In this document: positions 9,022-16,870 of the stretch, in pieces | How positions within the stretch are numbered: position 1 is the stretch's first letter | Layout: each line of letters begins with the position of its first letter | Assembly (NCBI GenBank): GCA_003169845.1 | Contig: PNAG01000016.1 | Span: 1-64,000 of the forward strand | Source of the DNA: Candidatus Dormiibacterota bacterium | GTDB lineage: Bacteria; Chloroflexota; Dormibacteria; Dormibacterales; Dormibacteraceae | Reading direction: 5' to 3' | DNA: 64,000 nt | Translations under genes and position numbers: made by a program | Notes under the pieces: model-generated | What the model was told of the DNA's origin: nothing | The model's input: the letters and a program-made list of their open reading frames with translations, nothing else | Database searches by the model: none

Positions 9022-9050
9022 ACCCTAACGCTTGTTGCGACTCTGTCGCA
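9022..9050 (-). promoter_or_regulatory. Leaderless promoter of the NiCoT gene
   Basis: On the minus strand TAGGGT (9027-9022) is exactly six bases upstream of the ATG at 9015, which places the start of transcription at or next to the start codon. The -35 position falls at TGCGAC (9050-9045), inside the inverted repeat described separately. The same TANNNT-N6-start arrangement recurs before several other genes in the window. Confidence 0.55.
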
Positions 9051-9051
9051 A
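9035..9051 (-). promoter_or_regulatory. Nur-like nickel-responsive operator
   Basis: A perfect inverted repeat TTGCGAC-N3-GTCGCAA. Read as TTGCGA-N5-TCGCAA it fits the Nur box described for Streptomyces (tTGCaa-N5-ttGCAA) with one symmetric change per half. It is centred about 28 bases upstream of the predicted transcription start of the nickel/cobalt permease, where bound repressor would block RNA polymerase. The regulator itself is not in the window, so the assignment to a Fur-family Nur protein is inference. Confidence 0.6.
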
Positions 9052-9132
9052 GTTGGTATTCAGATCGCCTCTCTCCATGTGCGACTCCTTCTCACTATGA
9101 GTAGACAGGGCACCCCGAGGTACGCTTCGCGG

Positions 9133-9843
9133 ATGAACCTCGACAGCCTTCCACCCCAGCTGCGATCGGTTCTCGGCGTCCTCACCCATGCGGTCAGCAG
9201 CCGCGAACCCGCCATCCGGGCCACCGTCGAACACCTGCGGACAAATCATGCGACCTACGACAGTCATCAACTGGCGCTGGCCTTCATCCGTTCCACGCGC
9301 CGCAGAGTTGCCGCGACCGGCGCTCTCAGCGGCGCGGTTTCGATCGCGCCGGGCCTCGGCACGCTGCTCGCGATCGGCACCATCACGAGCCAGACGCTCT
9401 ACGCGCTCGAACAAGAGGTCGAGCTCGTGCTGGGAATCGCGATGATCTTCGGCCACGAGCTCGATGACTCGGATGAGCGCGTGATCGAGGCGCTGGTTGT
9501 GGTCGGAATCACCTCCGGCGCCGTGAAGCTACGCGAGAATGTGCTCGTCGCGGGCGGAGAGCGCATCGCCGCCGTCCGCCACGTGCCCACTCTCCTGCTC
9601 ACGCACGGTGGTGGTCGCGTCCTGACGCGCATTCTTGCCCGCTTTGCGACTTCGGGCGTGGCCAAGGTCGCGGCGCGAGTGGTGCCGCTCGGCGTGGGGG
9701 TCGCGGTCGGCGCGGGCTTCGACTGGCTCGCGGTGACAGGCCTTGGCCGCGCCGCGATGAAGTACTACGGGCCGGGCGGTCTCGGCGCGCGTCCGCTGCT
9801 ACTTGCTCCCAAAGATCCCTCGCACGTCGAACTCGGCCGCTAA
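9133..9843 (+). CDS. EcsC-like membrane-associated protein of unknown function
   Basis: A 236-residue protein beginning MNLDSLPPQLRSVLG. The central part (GALSGAVSIAPGLGTLLAIGTITSQTLY and the following EQEVELVLGIAMIFGHELDD) recalls the glycine-rich hydrophobic hairpin of EcsC-family proteins, and a second glycine-rich hydrophobic stretch (VVPLGVGVAVGAGFDWLAV) lies near the C-terminus. No catalytic motif is visible. Its last 45 bases overlap the 3' end of the convergent DNA ligase gene. The family call is tentative. Confidence 0.6.
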   Translation: MNLDSLPPQLRSVLGVLTHAVSSREPAIRATVEHLRTNHATYDSHQLALAFIRSTRRRVAATGALSGAVSIAPGLGTLLAIGTITSQTLYALEQEVELVLGIAMIFGHELDDSDERVIEALVVVGITSGAVKLRENVLVAGGERIAAVRHVPTLLLTHGGGRVLTRILARFATSGVAKVAARVVPLGVGVAVGAGFDWLAVTGLGRAAMKYYGPGGLGARPLLLAPKDPSHVELGR

Positions 9844-10851
9844 CGCGATCTGGTCGAAGCCGCATTTGCGCGGCGGCTTGTCGGTGCGCCAGCGCAGGAA
9901 GCGTGTCGCGTGGCGGAACCGCTCGCCTGCTTCGAGCTTGTCGTAGGCGACCTCACACACCAGCTCGGGGCGCACTGCAACCCACTCCGCGTCCTTGCCT
10001 CGCGACCACCGGCTCACGCCTCCCGGCATGCGTCCCGGGTTCGCCTTCCACTCCGACTCGGGAATCTCGGTCGTGAGCGGCTTCAGCTTGGCGATCAGCT
10101 CCTTACGCTCGGCCGCGTTGAAAGATGAGGTATGGCCGACATAGTGCATGGTGCCTTTCTTGTCGTAGAGGCCGAGCAGCAGGGAGCCGAGGCTGGACCC
10201 GTCATTCGATTTGCGCCATCCGATCACGACGCAATCGGCGGTGCGCTGGTGCTTGATCTTCACCCACAGCCGCTTGCCGGGGACGTAAGCGCCGTCCCAT
10301 GACTTGGCGATCACGCCGTCGAGGCCCGCGCCCTCGAAACGCTCGAACCAGCTCTCGGCGGTGGGGCGGTCGCGGGTGTACGGCGTCAGGAAGATGGGCT
10401 GCTTGACCCCCTTGAGCAGGCGCTCGAGGCGCCTACGCCGCTCGCCCAGGGGCAGCTTCCGCAGGTCAGTCTCCCCTTCGGCCAGGACGTCGAAGGCGAT
10501 GAACCACGCCGGCGTCGCTTCGCTGAGCATCCGGACCCGCGAGTCCGCCGGGTGTATGCGCTGCTGCAGGGCGCCAAAGTCGAGTCCGCTCTGCGACACG
10601 ACCACGAGCTCACCATCCAGCACAAACCTTGACTCCTTCAGCCCGCGGAAGGCCGGCAGGAGCTCGGGGAAGTAGCGCGTCATCGGTTTGGCGCCGCGGC
10701 TGATGAGCGCGACGTCGTCGCCGTCGCGGAAGACCAGGGTGCGGAAGCCATCCCATTTCGGCTCGTACTCCCAGCCGTCGCCCTTCGGGATCCCCCCCTC
10801 GGCGGGTCCAGACAGCATCGGCTCCATATCGAGCGCGATGGGCAGTTTCAA
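9799..10851 (-). CDS. ligC: ATP-dependent DNA ligase (LigC/LigD ligase-domain type)
   Basis: A 350-residue ATP-dependent DNA ligase that seals nicks, often in non-homologous end joining or base-excision repair. Motif I is YEPKWDGFR with the adenylated lysine at about K32; further nucleotidyltransferase motifs are SRFVLDGELVV (motif III region), FIAFDVLAEG, GLDGVIAKSWDGAYVPGKR (motif IV) and WVKIKH (motif V). The OB domain follows. There is no polymerase or nuclease domain and no Ku gene next to it. The first codon is TTG at 10851 without a clear ribosome site; an ATG eight codons later is an alternative start. Confidence 0.9.
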   Translation of the reverse strand: MKLPIALDMEPMLSGPAEGGIPKGDGWEYEPKWDGFRTLVFRDGDDVALISRGAKPMTRYFPELLPAFRGLKESRFVLDGELVVVSQSGLDFGALQQRIHPADSRVRMLSEATPAWFIAFDVLAEGETDLRKLPLGERRRRLERLLKGVKQPIFLTPYTRDRPTAESWFERFEGAGLDGVIAKSWDGAYVPGKRLWVKIKHQRTADCVVIGWRKSNDGSSLGSLLLGLYDKKGTMHYVGHTSSFNAAERKELIAKLKPLTTEIPESEWKANPGRMPGGVSRWSRGKDAEWVAVRPELVCEVAYDKLEAGERFRHATRFLRWRTDKPPRKCGFDQIALAAEFDVRGIFGSK

Positions 10852-10967
10852 GGGAGTTGTCCCCAGGTGTCTATATCTTGTGGACGCATGTACCTTGTGC
10901 TACCATATCGGCGGCCGGTAACCCGGCCCCCAAATTCAACATCACGCCCCCACCCCAGCCTTGGGAA

Positions 10968-11169
10968 GCTCGCGCAAGCGGGCTTCCCGCTTTTAAAGAG
11001 GTCGCTCGCGCAAGCGGGCTTCCCGCTTTTAAAGAGGTCGCTCGCGCAAGCGGGCTTCCCGCTTTTAAAGAGGTCGCTCGCGCAAGCGGGCTTCCCGCTT
11101 TTAAGAGGTCACTCGCGCAGGCCGGGTTCCCGCTTTTATGCAAGCGCTTGTGTAACCGGGCTTCCCGGT
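10968..11169. repeat. Tandem array of 36-bp hairpin repeats
   Basis: Four head-to-tail units (10968-11003, 11004-11039, 11040-11075 and 11076-11110; the fourth lacks one A) are followed by a degenerate unit at 11111-11137 and a last hairpin at 11155-11169. Each full unit starts GCTCGCGC and contains a perfect stem AAGCGGG-CTT-CCCGCTT followed by TTAAAGAGGTC. The last hairpin, ACCGGG-CTT-CCCGGT, keeps the fold with a swapped base pair and abuts the flotillin stop codon at 11170. There are no spacers, so it is not a CRISPR array. The stretch lies between the flotillin gene and the ligase gene, which have the same orientation, and may act as terminator or RNA stabiliser. The bases 10852-10967 show no gene. 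Confidence 0.9.
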
Positions 11170-13008
11170 CTATGGGTGAAATTGCTTCAAGAGGTCGCCC
11201 ACGGTCACATGGCCGTAGTCCTTTGCAAGCACTGATTGCGCGGTCGCCCAGATGGCACGAGCCGGCGCCGGGCCCTTGCTCGCCAGGTCTGATAGCCGAA
11301 GCGCGTCGTAGACCCTGATATCGGCGATCTGGTGGAGCTGGTCGGCCATCCACTTCGCCCATTGGGCGACGTTGCCGTCGCTCGGGGAAACCTTGGCCAC
11401 GGTCGCGGCGACCTTCGACTCGACTGCCGCCTTCTCCGCGACCCCGGCCGCCTTCAGTGCCCCGGCGACTGACTTTGCCTTCGCCTCCTCTTCGGCAGCC
11501 TTCTCGGCGGCTTTCTCCTTGGCCGCCTCGGCCTCCGCCTCAGCTTTTGCCGCTGCCGCTGCCGTCTGCGCCTTGAGCGCGCTCAGCCCGTGGCCCGCGA
11601 TCTCGCTGATCCGGTCGGCCGCGCTCCCAGGGTCGCTGCTGCGGTCGCCGTCTCCGGTTCGCAGGCGCTCGCCGAAGCCTCGGCCCAGCGCACCGCCGAT
11701 AAGGTTTGGCACGTCGAGCCCTGTGAGGCCCTTGATCGCGGTCGTCGACTCGATCATTGCGCGGGTTGCGTTCTTCACGATGTCGGAGGCGCCGTCCGCG
11801 CTCATCACCGTCAGTGAATCGATGTGGCCCATCGGTTCAGCGGCCGCCCGCACTATCTCGGGCAGCGCGGCCAATACCGTCTGGATGATGGCGGCCTCGT
11901 TGAACTGCTTGTAGGCGTCGGCGCGCATCGCGAGCGCCTTGGCTTCCGCCTCGCCTTTCGTGAGGACGATCTGAGCCTCTGCCCCACCTTCCAGCCTGGT
12001 CGTCTCGGCGTCCGCTTCGGCAGACGCGATACGCGCACGCTTGTCACCTTCCGCGCGCGCGATGACAGCCTGCGCCTCCGCGGCAGCCGGCTTGACGGTC
12101 GTTGAAAGCAGCTCCTTCTCCTTGCGGTCCGCCTCGAGCTGCGCCAGCTCGGTCTGCTTGCGCACGACCTCTTGCTGCGCCTCGGCCTGCGCTAGCGGTC
12201 CGGCCTGGTCGGCGCGGGCCTGCGCGGCGGTGACCTGCATCTTCGTCTCTGCCTCTCGCAGCGCGACGTCACGCCCGGCGTTGATCTTGATCTGCTGTGA
12301 CTCCGCCTCTCGAACCGCCGCCTCCTGGTCGGTCGTGGCTTTCACCATGCGCGCGTCGCGCGTAATCGTGGACACGCTCTGCTGGCCGAGGAGCTCGATG
12401 TAGTTCGACTCGTCGGAGAAGCTCTGGATGGTGAAGGCGTCGATCTGCAGGCCGCTGGTGGCGAGGTCGCCCTTGGCCGCGTCCTGCACCTGCTGGAGGA
12501 GCTTCTGGCGATCGCGGATGAGCTCCTCGATGGTCAGCGTGCCGACGATCGAGCGGAGCGATCCCTCGAGCACGTTCTTGACGATGGAGTCGACCTGCTC
12601 TGGCTTCGCGTCCAGAAAGCGCTCGGCCGCGTTGCGCAGCGACTCGACGTCGCGCCCGATCTTGAACGTGGCCACGCCCTGGACCTGCACCTTGATGCCC
12701 TGGCTGGTCACGGCGTCGCTGAGCTGCACGTTGATCTGCCGGGCGGTCAGCTTGAGCCGCCCTATGCGGTTGAGGAGGGGCATCACGATCGTGCCGCCAC
12801 CGACCACCACCTTCACACCCTTGTCGCCCGGGGACGAAACGACCCTGCCGTGCTCATCGCGCACCTTGGCGCCGCGGGAGCCGGCGACGATGATCGCCTC
12901 GTTGGCGCCCGCCACCTTGTAGCGGCTTGCGACGAACGCGAGGATCAGGATGAGGATGACGACGCCGGTTACGACGAGAAATGGCGAGGACGACGCGAAA
13001 TTAGGCAT
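11170..13008 (-). CDS. Flotillin-like SPFH/band-7 membrane scaffold protein
   Basis: A 612-residue flotillin. An N-terminal membrane anchor (about residues 9-28) is followed by the SPFH domain (ANEAIIVAGSRGAK to LQIDAFTIQSFSDE) and the long Ala/Glu/Gln coiled coil with repeated EAEA-type heptads that defines flotillins. Flotillins organise membrane microdomains. After the usual flotillin end (GLTGLDVPNLIGGALG) there is an extra charged Ala/Lys/Glu-rich segment and a roughly 65-residue C-terminal domain (AQWAKWMADQLHQIADIRVYDAL onward) that I do not recognise. It overlaps the NfeD gene by eight bases, which fits the known flotillin-NfeD partnership. Confidence 0.92.
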   Translation of the reverse strand: MPNFASSSPFLVVTGVVILILILAFVASRYKVAGANEAIIVAGSRGAKVRDEHGRVVSSPGDKGVKVVVGGGTIVMPLLNRIGRLKLTARQINVQLSDAVTSQGIKVQVQGVATFKIGRDVESLRNAAERFLDAKPEQVDSIVKNVLEGSLRSIVGTLTIEELIRDRQKLLQQVQDAAKGDLATSGLQIDAFTIQSFSDESNYIELLGQQSVSTITRDARMVKATTDQEAAVREAESQQIKINAGRDVALREAETKMQVTAAQARADQAGPLAQAEAQQEVVRKQTELAQLEADRKEKELLSTTVKPAAAEAQAVIARAEGDKRARIASAEADAETTRLEGGAEAQIVLTKGEAEAKALAMRADAYKQFNEAAIIQTVLAALPEIVRAAAEPMGHIDSLTVMSADGASDIVKNATRAMIESTTAIKGLTGLDVPNLIGGALGRGFGERLRTGDGDRSSDPGSAADRISEIAGHGLSALKAQTAAAAAKAEAEAEAAKEKAAEKAAEEEAKAKSVAGALKAAGVAEKAAVESKVAATVAKVSPSDGNVAQWAKWMADQLHQIADIRVYDALRLSDLASKGPAPARAIWATAQSVLAKDYGHVTVGDLLKQFHP

Positions 13009-13552
13009 CGGATCGAGCTCCTTCAGTACTGGTCACTGGGTTGAGGGCAACGACAAGATTGCCGCCGGCGACGCCGACCACCTTGACGACGCGTCCGGCC
13101 GGTATCTCCGAATCGGCCGTGGCGGTCATGTTGTGCGACGTGCCGGCGAAGCTGATGAGAACCGTGCCGAAATGGTTGGCCGGAATTCCAACCGACACAC
13201 GACCGGTCGAGCCGACCATGTCCTCGAGGCTGAAGGTGTCGGTCGACTCGGCCTGCTGGAGGACCCGATAAGCCCCAAACGCCACACCTGCCCCGAGCAA
13301 GCCCGCCACGGTGGCGATCAGCGTGGAGCCGCCCACCCCGGCGTTGATGCTGTGGAGGCCGAACAAGCCGCCTGCGCCGAACATGGCGACAAAACCAAGC
13401 AGGAGAGGTGTCGGCGAGACGCCGGCGACGTCAAAACCGAGGTGCATGGCGCCCAGTAGCCCGCCGAAAATATCGTCGACGACCAGGGTCAGAAGCAGCA
13501 GGCCGCCCCCCAGCAGGAGGCAGACGCCGAATACGAGATCAGCCGCGCCCAT
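13001..13552 (-). CDS. NfeD-like membrane protein, flotillin partner
   Basis: A 183-residue protein with two or three N-terminal hydrophobic helices and a C-terminal OB-fold of NfeD type (MVGSTGRVSVGIPANHFGTVLISFAG, then AGRVVKVVGVAGGNLVVAL). It is the short NfeD form without the serine-protease domain. It sits immediately upstream of the flotillin gene with an eight-base overlap; such pairs are typical and the two proteins act together in the membrane. A TAACAT box lies about 20 bases upstream of the start. Confidence 0.85.
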   Translation of the reverse strand: MGAADLVFGVCLLLGGGLLLLTLVVDDIFGGLLGAMHLGFDVAGVSPTPLLLGFVAMFGAGGLFGLHSINAGVGGSTLIATVAGLLGAGVAFGAYRVLQQAESTDTFSLEDMVGSTGRVSVGIPANHFGTVLISFAGTSHNMTATADSEIPAGRVVKVVGVAGGNLVVALNPVTSTEGARSDA

Positions 13553-13591
13553 GCCCTACCACCCGAGTTGCATGTTAGGCCGCCAGACGGC

Positions 13592-14746
13592 TTACCGCAG
13601 GCAGTCGAGCAGTGCTTGCACCAGCCCTGATGTACGCGGATCCTTGCCGTATACGGGACGCATCTGGTTCATCACGTATCCGAACGAGATGCCGAGCTCG
13701 TTGTGAGCGAAGCCAACCGACCCTCCGCTGCCGTAGTGGCCGAACGATCCCGGGCCGGCCATCGGCCTGAACGGGAACGCCAGCTGGAAGCCGGTGCCGA
13801 AATGCGTCTCATAGCCCTGGACCAGGTCCTCGCCTCGGGCCTGGGTCTGGGTGGCCCGCCCGAGAGTTTCGGCCTCGAGCAGCCGGACCCCGTCAACCTC
13901 TCCGATGCAGGCGGCGTAAAGCCGCGATAGGGCGCGGGCCGTCCCAATGCCGTTGCCGGCAGGCACCTCCGCCCCTCGAAACGGGAACTCGTTGAAAGCA
14001 GCCGGCGGGATGGCCGGGTTGGCCCACGACTTGTGGGCGAGCGAGTTGGGGTCGGCGATACGCGCGGCGTGCGGATCGGGCGGCGTGCCAGGCGCCGGCG
14101 GGATCGGAGGCAGGACCGGTGCGACACGCGAGTTCAAGACTTGGGGAAGGCCGATCCAGAACTCGGCCTGGAGGGGCCTGGCGATCCGCTCGGCGACAAA
14201 CTGGCCCACGGTGACGCCCGACACTCGCCGGATCACCTCGCCCGCCAGCCACCCATAGGTCCACGTGTGGTAGCCGTGCGCCGTGCCGGGCTCCCAGTAG
14301 GGCCGCTGCGCTTCGAGCGCCTCGACGCATGGGTTCCAGGCGACCACGTCGTCCAGGCGTAGCGGACGGTCGACGGCTGCGAGCCCGGACTTGTGGCAGA
14401 ACAGCCACCGCACGGGAATCGTGGCCTTGCCCTCGGCACCGAACTCGGGCCAGTAGTCCGTGACGGGCGCGTCGAAGTCCAGCTTGCTTTCCTGGGCCAG
14501 CATGTGCGCGGCCATCGCGACCACGCCCTTGGTGGTGGACCAGACCATCTGCAGCGTGTCGGCGGTGTAAGGCTCGGAGCCGCCTGGCACCGTGACGCCG
14601 CCCCAGAGGTCGACCACGCGCCGGCCGTGGAGGTGAACGCAGCACGCAGCGCCGACCTCGCCGTGGCGCTCGAAGTTGGCGGCGAACGCCTCCTGGACAG
14701 GCTCGAAGCCCGCTGCCACCGACCCGCCGACCGACGCCTGGATCAT
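13592..14746 (-). CDS. Serine beta-lactamase-fold hydrolase (EstB-like esterase)
   Basis: A 384-residue protein of the class C beta-lactamase/esterase fold. The SxxK motif is in VWSTTKGVVAMAAHMLA, the second conserved tyrosine is in GYHTWTYGWLAGEVIRR, and the C-terminal GHYGSGGSVGFAHNELGISFGYVMNQM resembles the HxG-type wall of the site. Such enzymes usually act as esterases on small esters. No signal peptide is visible, which argues for a cytosolic esterase rather than a beta-lactamase. I chose the ATG at 14746; a start further upstream (14869) would overlap the divergent gene. Confidence 0.85.
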   Translation of the reverse strand: MIQASVGGSVAAGFEPVQEAFAANFERHGEVGAACCVHLHGRRVVDLWGGVTVPGGSEPYTADTLQMVWSTTKGVVAMAAHMLAQESKLDFDAPVTDYWPEFGAEGKATIPVRWLFCHKSGLAAVDRPLRLDDVVAWNPCVEALEAQRPYWEPGTAHGYHTWTYGWLAGEVIRRVSGVTVGQFVAERIARPLQAEFWIGLPQVLNSRVAPVLPPIPPAPGTPPDPHAARIADPNSLAHKSWANPAIPPAAFNEFPFRGAEVPAGNGIGTARALSRLYAACIGEVDGVRLLEAETLGRATQTQARGEDLVQGYETHFGTGFQLAFPFRPMAGPGSFGHYGSGGSVGFAHNELGISFGYVMNQMRPVYGKDPRTSGLVQALLDCLR

Positions 14747-14807
14747 GCCGTCGAAAAGCGTACTACCGCCCGACCGGCGCCATAGTTGGCGAGTGGGTTG
14801 GGAGGAG

Positions 14808-15572
14808 ATGACCCCGAGCGAGGCCGTCGAGAACGCTGACTGGATCGCCTCGCGGCTGCATCCGTTCAACGCGTACGACGTCGGTGCCGTCGTTCCTACA
14901 GGGTTCGCCGCCTACGCCCGGATCCTGCACCCCGCCTCCAGGGGAGCACAGGAGGTGAGATGGTCGGAGGTGGCCGAGTGGAGCGGCCGGGTGATCCATC
15001 CGGAAGTGCAGTTTCATGCGCTGGTGCCGCCCCGGCCAGGCTTTGAGCCATTCATGAATCCGCCGCGGGATGGAGTTCTCGCGGAACCACAGGTGCACGC
15101 GTTGGCTGGGCTGCTATCCAAGCACACTGCTACCCCGAACAGCTGCTGGTTTTGCCTATGGGAGGGTCAGGGCTATTTGAACGAAGGCGGCATCATCGAG
15201 CTGCGCTTCTACAGGGATTCGTTGGCGGGCCGGTGGGCGCGATGGCGCCATGAACATGTGGACGTGAAGTTCAGCAGACCCAAACTCCAGCGGATTCCCG
15301 CCAAGAGAGTGATACCAAACCCACAGCGCTCCTACCTGTTGTTCAGTGGACCGATAACGAAGGCTGCCGGTTGGCAGGACGGGCCGAACATCTGGTGGCC
15401 GGACGATCGGGCCTGGTGCGTGGCCTCGGAGATCGACCTTGCCTACACGTTCGTGGGCGGTTCGTCCGAGTTGATCGAAGAAATCCTCGAGCACCCGGCG
15501 CTCGAAGCCTTGCCATCCACCGTGGGCGACCGGATTACATACGACAGCGACAAGGTGAACCCGACCCCTTAA
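14808..15572 (+). CDS. Conserved hypothetical protein
   Basis: A 254-residue soluble protein. It begins MTPSEAVENADWIASRLHPF and shows VVPTGFAAYARILHPA and SCWFCLWEGQG, motifs that I associate with uncharacterised actinobacterial proteins of similar length; the function is unknown. It is rich in tryptophan and aromatic residues (PNIWWPDDRAWCVASEIDLAYTFVGG). The ATG at 14808 follows GGAGGAG closely (short spacing); a GTG a few codons upstream is possible. It is divergent from the EstB-like gene and nearly abuts the convergent gene at 15580. Confidence 0.75.
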   Translation: MTPSEAVENADWIASRLHPFNAYDVGAVVPTGFAAYARILHPASRGAQEVRWSEVAEWSGRVIHPEVQFHALVPPRPGFEPFMNPPRDGVLAEPQVHALAGLLSKHTATPNSCWFCLWEGQGYLNEGGIIELRFYRDSLAGRWARWRHEHVDVKFSRPKLQRIPAKRVIPNPQRSYLLFSGPITKAAGWQDGPNIWWPDDRAWCVASEIDLAYTFVGGSSELIEEILEHPALEALPSTVGDRITYDSDKVNPTP

Positions 15573-15579
15573 CCGACTT

Positions 15580-16176
15580 CTAGCGCGCCTTCGATCCCTT
15601 GAGCTCCTTAGCCAGGTGCTTCGACTTGATCGGAGTAGGACTGCTTTCAACCGGTACGCCGAGCCGCTGGAGATAGTCATCCACCCGCACCGAGTCCCAA
15701 AACGGCCGGCTCATACGGAACAGTGAGTGGTTGTCTGAGTCCAACAGATAGATAACGGGCATCGGGCGGCGACCGCTGATGATCACCTGTCGCTCGAGCA
15801 CGCGGCGCAACGCCGACAGCGGGTACACCTTTCGCCGGCCGAAGACATCGGTGTATCCGAAGTAGCGCGGCCCAACGAACAGCTTCGTATTGCGCGTCCA
15901 CAACCAGATGAATCCGGCGATTCCAAGAGGACCAAGTGCGAGCAATATCGCGAGCACGATTGATGCCTCGACCGAGGTCGAGGTCCTTGGGCCAATCAGA
16001 ATTGTGGATGCGCCCAGAGCCACCGCCACCGCCCCAAAAAGGAGCAGTGGAACCGTAGACCTCATGGCGCGTCTCCTCGACGGAGTTATGGCCAGCTCGT
16101 CCATGAGTGCGCTTTGCCGCGCCGCATCGACAACCGGATCAGATATCACACGGGAGCCTGAGTCAAGCTCATTCAA
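15580..16176 (-). CDS. Hypothetical membrane protein with a PH-like domain
   Basis: A 198-residue protein: a soluble N-terminus, two hydrophobic helices at about residues 42-65 and 72-92, and a C-terminal portion (NTKLFVGPRYFGYTDVFGRRKVYPLSALRRVLER) with the strand pattern of bacterial PH-like domains. It overlaps the upstream gene at 16169 by eight bases, so the two are cotranscribed. The function is unknown. Confidence 0.68.
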   Translation of the reverse strand: MNELDSGSRVISDPVVDAARQSALMDELAITPSRRRAMRSTVPLLLFGAVAVALGASTILIGPRTSTSVEASIVLAILLALGPLGIAGFIWLWTRNTKLFVGPRYFGYTDVFGRRKVYPLSALRRVLERQVIISGRRPMPVIYLLDSDNHSLFRMSRPFWDSVRVDDYLQRLGVPVESSPTPIKSKHLAKELKGSKAR

Positions 16177-16645
16177 AGGGTGTGGAGTACAGGTACAGCA
16201 ATGCGATCACACCCGTCGCGGCGAGATAGACCAACACGACGCTGGCCAGTCCACTCAACAGAATCGAAGAGCCCTTGCCCCGCGCCCAAAGCCAAATGGC
16301 ACATCCAAGCCATAGTGCCGCGGGAGCCAGCGAGAAAACGCCAATCACGGAAATCAGGCTGATCGCAACCAGCGTGGCCGAGATGATCGCCAACGGCAGC
16401 TTCCATCGCCTCCACGAGACAAAGCAAACGGCCAGGGCGGCCACGAGCCAGAAGACGGCGATCACCCTGGACGTGATCCAGTCGCAAGTCACCACTGGCG
16501 ATTGGCTATTCGCTGAGCAACCCCAAGGCCTCGATGCCATCACGAAAACGGACAGCAGCACAGCAGCGATGGCGGCCGCGCCGAAAATGAAAGCGAGGCG
16601 ATTGGTCGTACGGAACTGCGAGCTGCCAGAGCCTTCAGAAGCCAA
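16169..16645 (-). CDS. Small multi-helix membrane protein of unknown function
   Basis: A 158-residue protein with four hydrophobic helices (about residues 17-37, 62-80, 84-105 and 126-150) and a cysteine pair (WGCSANSQSPVVTCDW) in the first external loop. The start is TTG at 16645. A TACACT box lies seven bases before it (16658-16653), which suggests a leaderless mRNA. It forms an operon with the PH-like membrane protein. No family recognised. Confidence 0.62.
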   Translation of the reverse strand: MASEGSGSSQFRTTNRLAFIFGAAAIAAVLLSVFVMASRPWGCSANSQSPVVTCDWITSRVIAVFWLVAALAVCFVSWRRWKLPLAIISATLVAISLISVIGVFSLAPAALWLGCAIWLWARGKGSSILLSGLASVVLVYLAATGVIALLYLYSTPFE

Positions 16646-16686
16646 TGAGCGCAGTGTATTCGGGGGCCCGGAACGCAGGAACGGCT

Positions 16687-16763
16687 TGGTCGGGCGGGCG
16701 AGATTTGAACTCGCGGTCTCCTGGTCCCAAACCAGGCGCTTTACCGAGCTAAGCCACCGCCCG
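16687..16763 (-). tRNA. tRNA-Pro (UGG)
   Basis: A complete cloverleaf on the minus strand: acceptor CGGGCGG/CCGCCCG, anticodon loop UUUGGGA with anticodon UGG, T-arm GCGAG/CUCGC, discriminator A and encoded CCA (16689-16687). A TAGAAT box (16794-16789) about 26 bases upstream of the mature 5' end is the likely -10 element. The interval 16764-16870 otherwise contains nothing that I can identify. Confidence 0.96.
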
Positions 16764-16870
16764 CCTTTGTCGCTTTTCGGCGGCGCTCATTCTAGTCAGG
16801 TACGGCCTGAGGCTACCACGTCTGCACCAGGACCGACGCCACCTCAAGCAGCATCGTTCGCACGCGGACC

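Noticed and set aside
9025..9077. 17-codon leader peptide upstream of the NiCoT gene (MERGDLNTNLRQSRNKR)
   Set aside because: The predicted promoter lies downstream of its start, so it would not be transcribed with the permease, although AAGGAG precedes it.
9799..10851. NHEJ operon (ligase with Ku)
   Set aside because: No Ku, polymerase or nuclease gene or domain lies near the ligase in this window.
10968..11137. CRISPR array
   Set aside because: The units are directly adjacent with no spacers between them, and no cas genes are nearby.
10857..11318. Protein with a 12-residue repeat (ARASGLPAFKEV)
   Set aside because: It arises because the 36-bp DNA repeat is a multiple of three. It overlaps the flotillin gene on the other strand and has no ribosome site or known domain.
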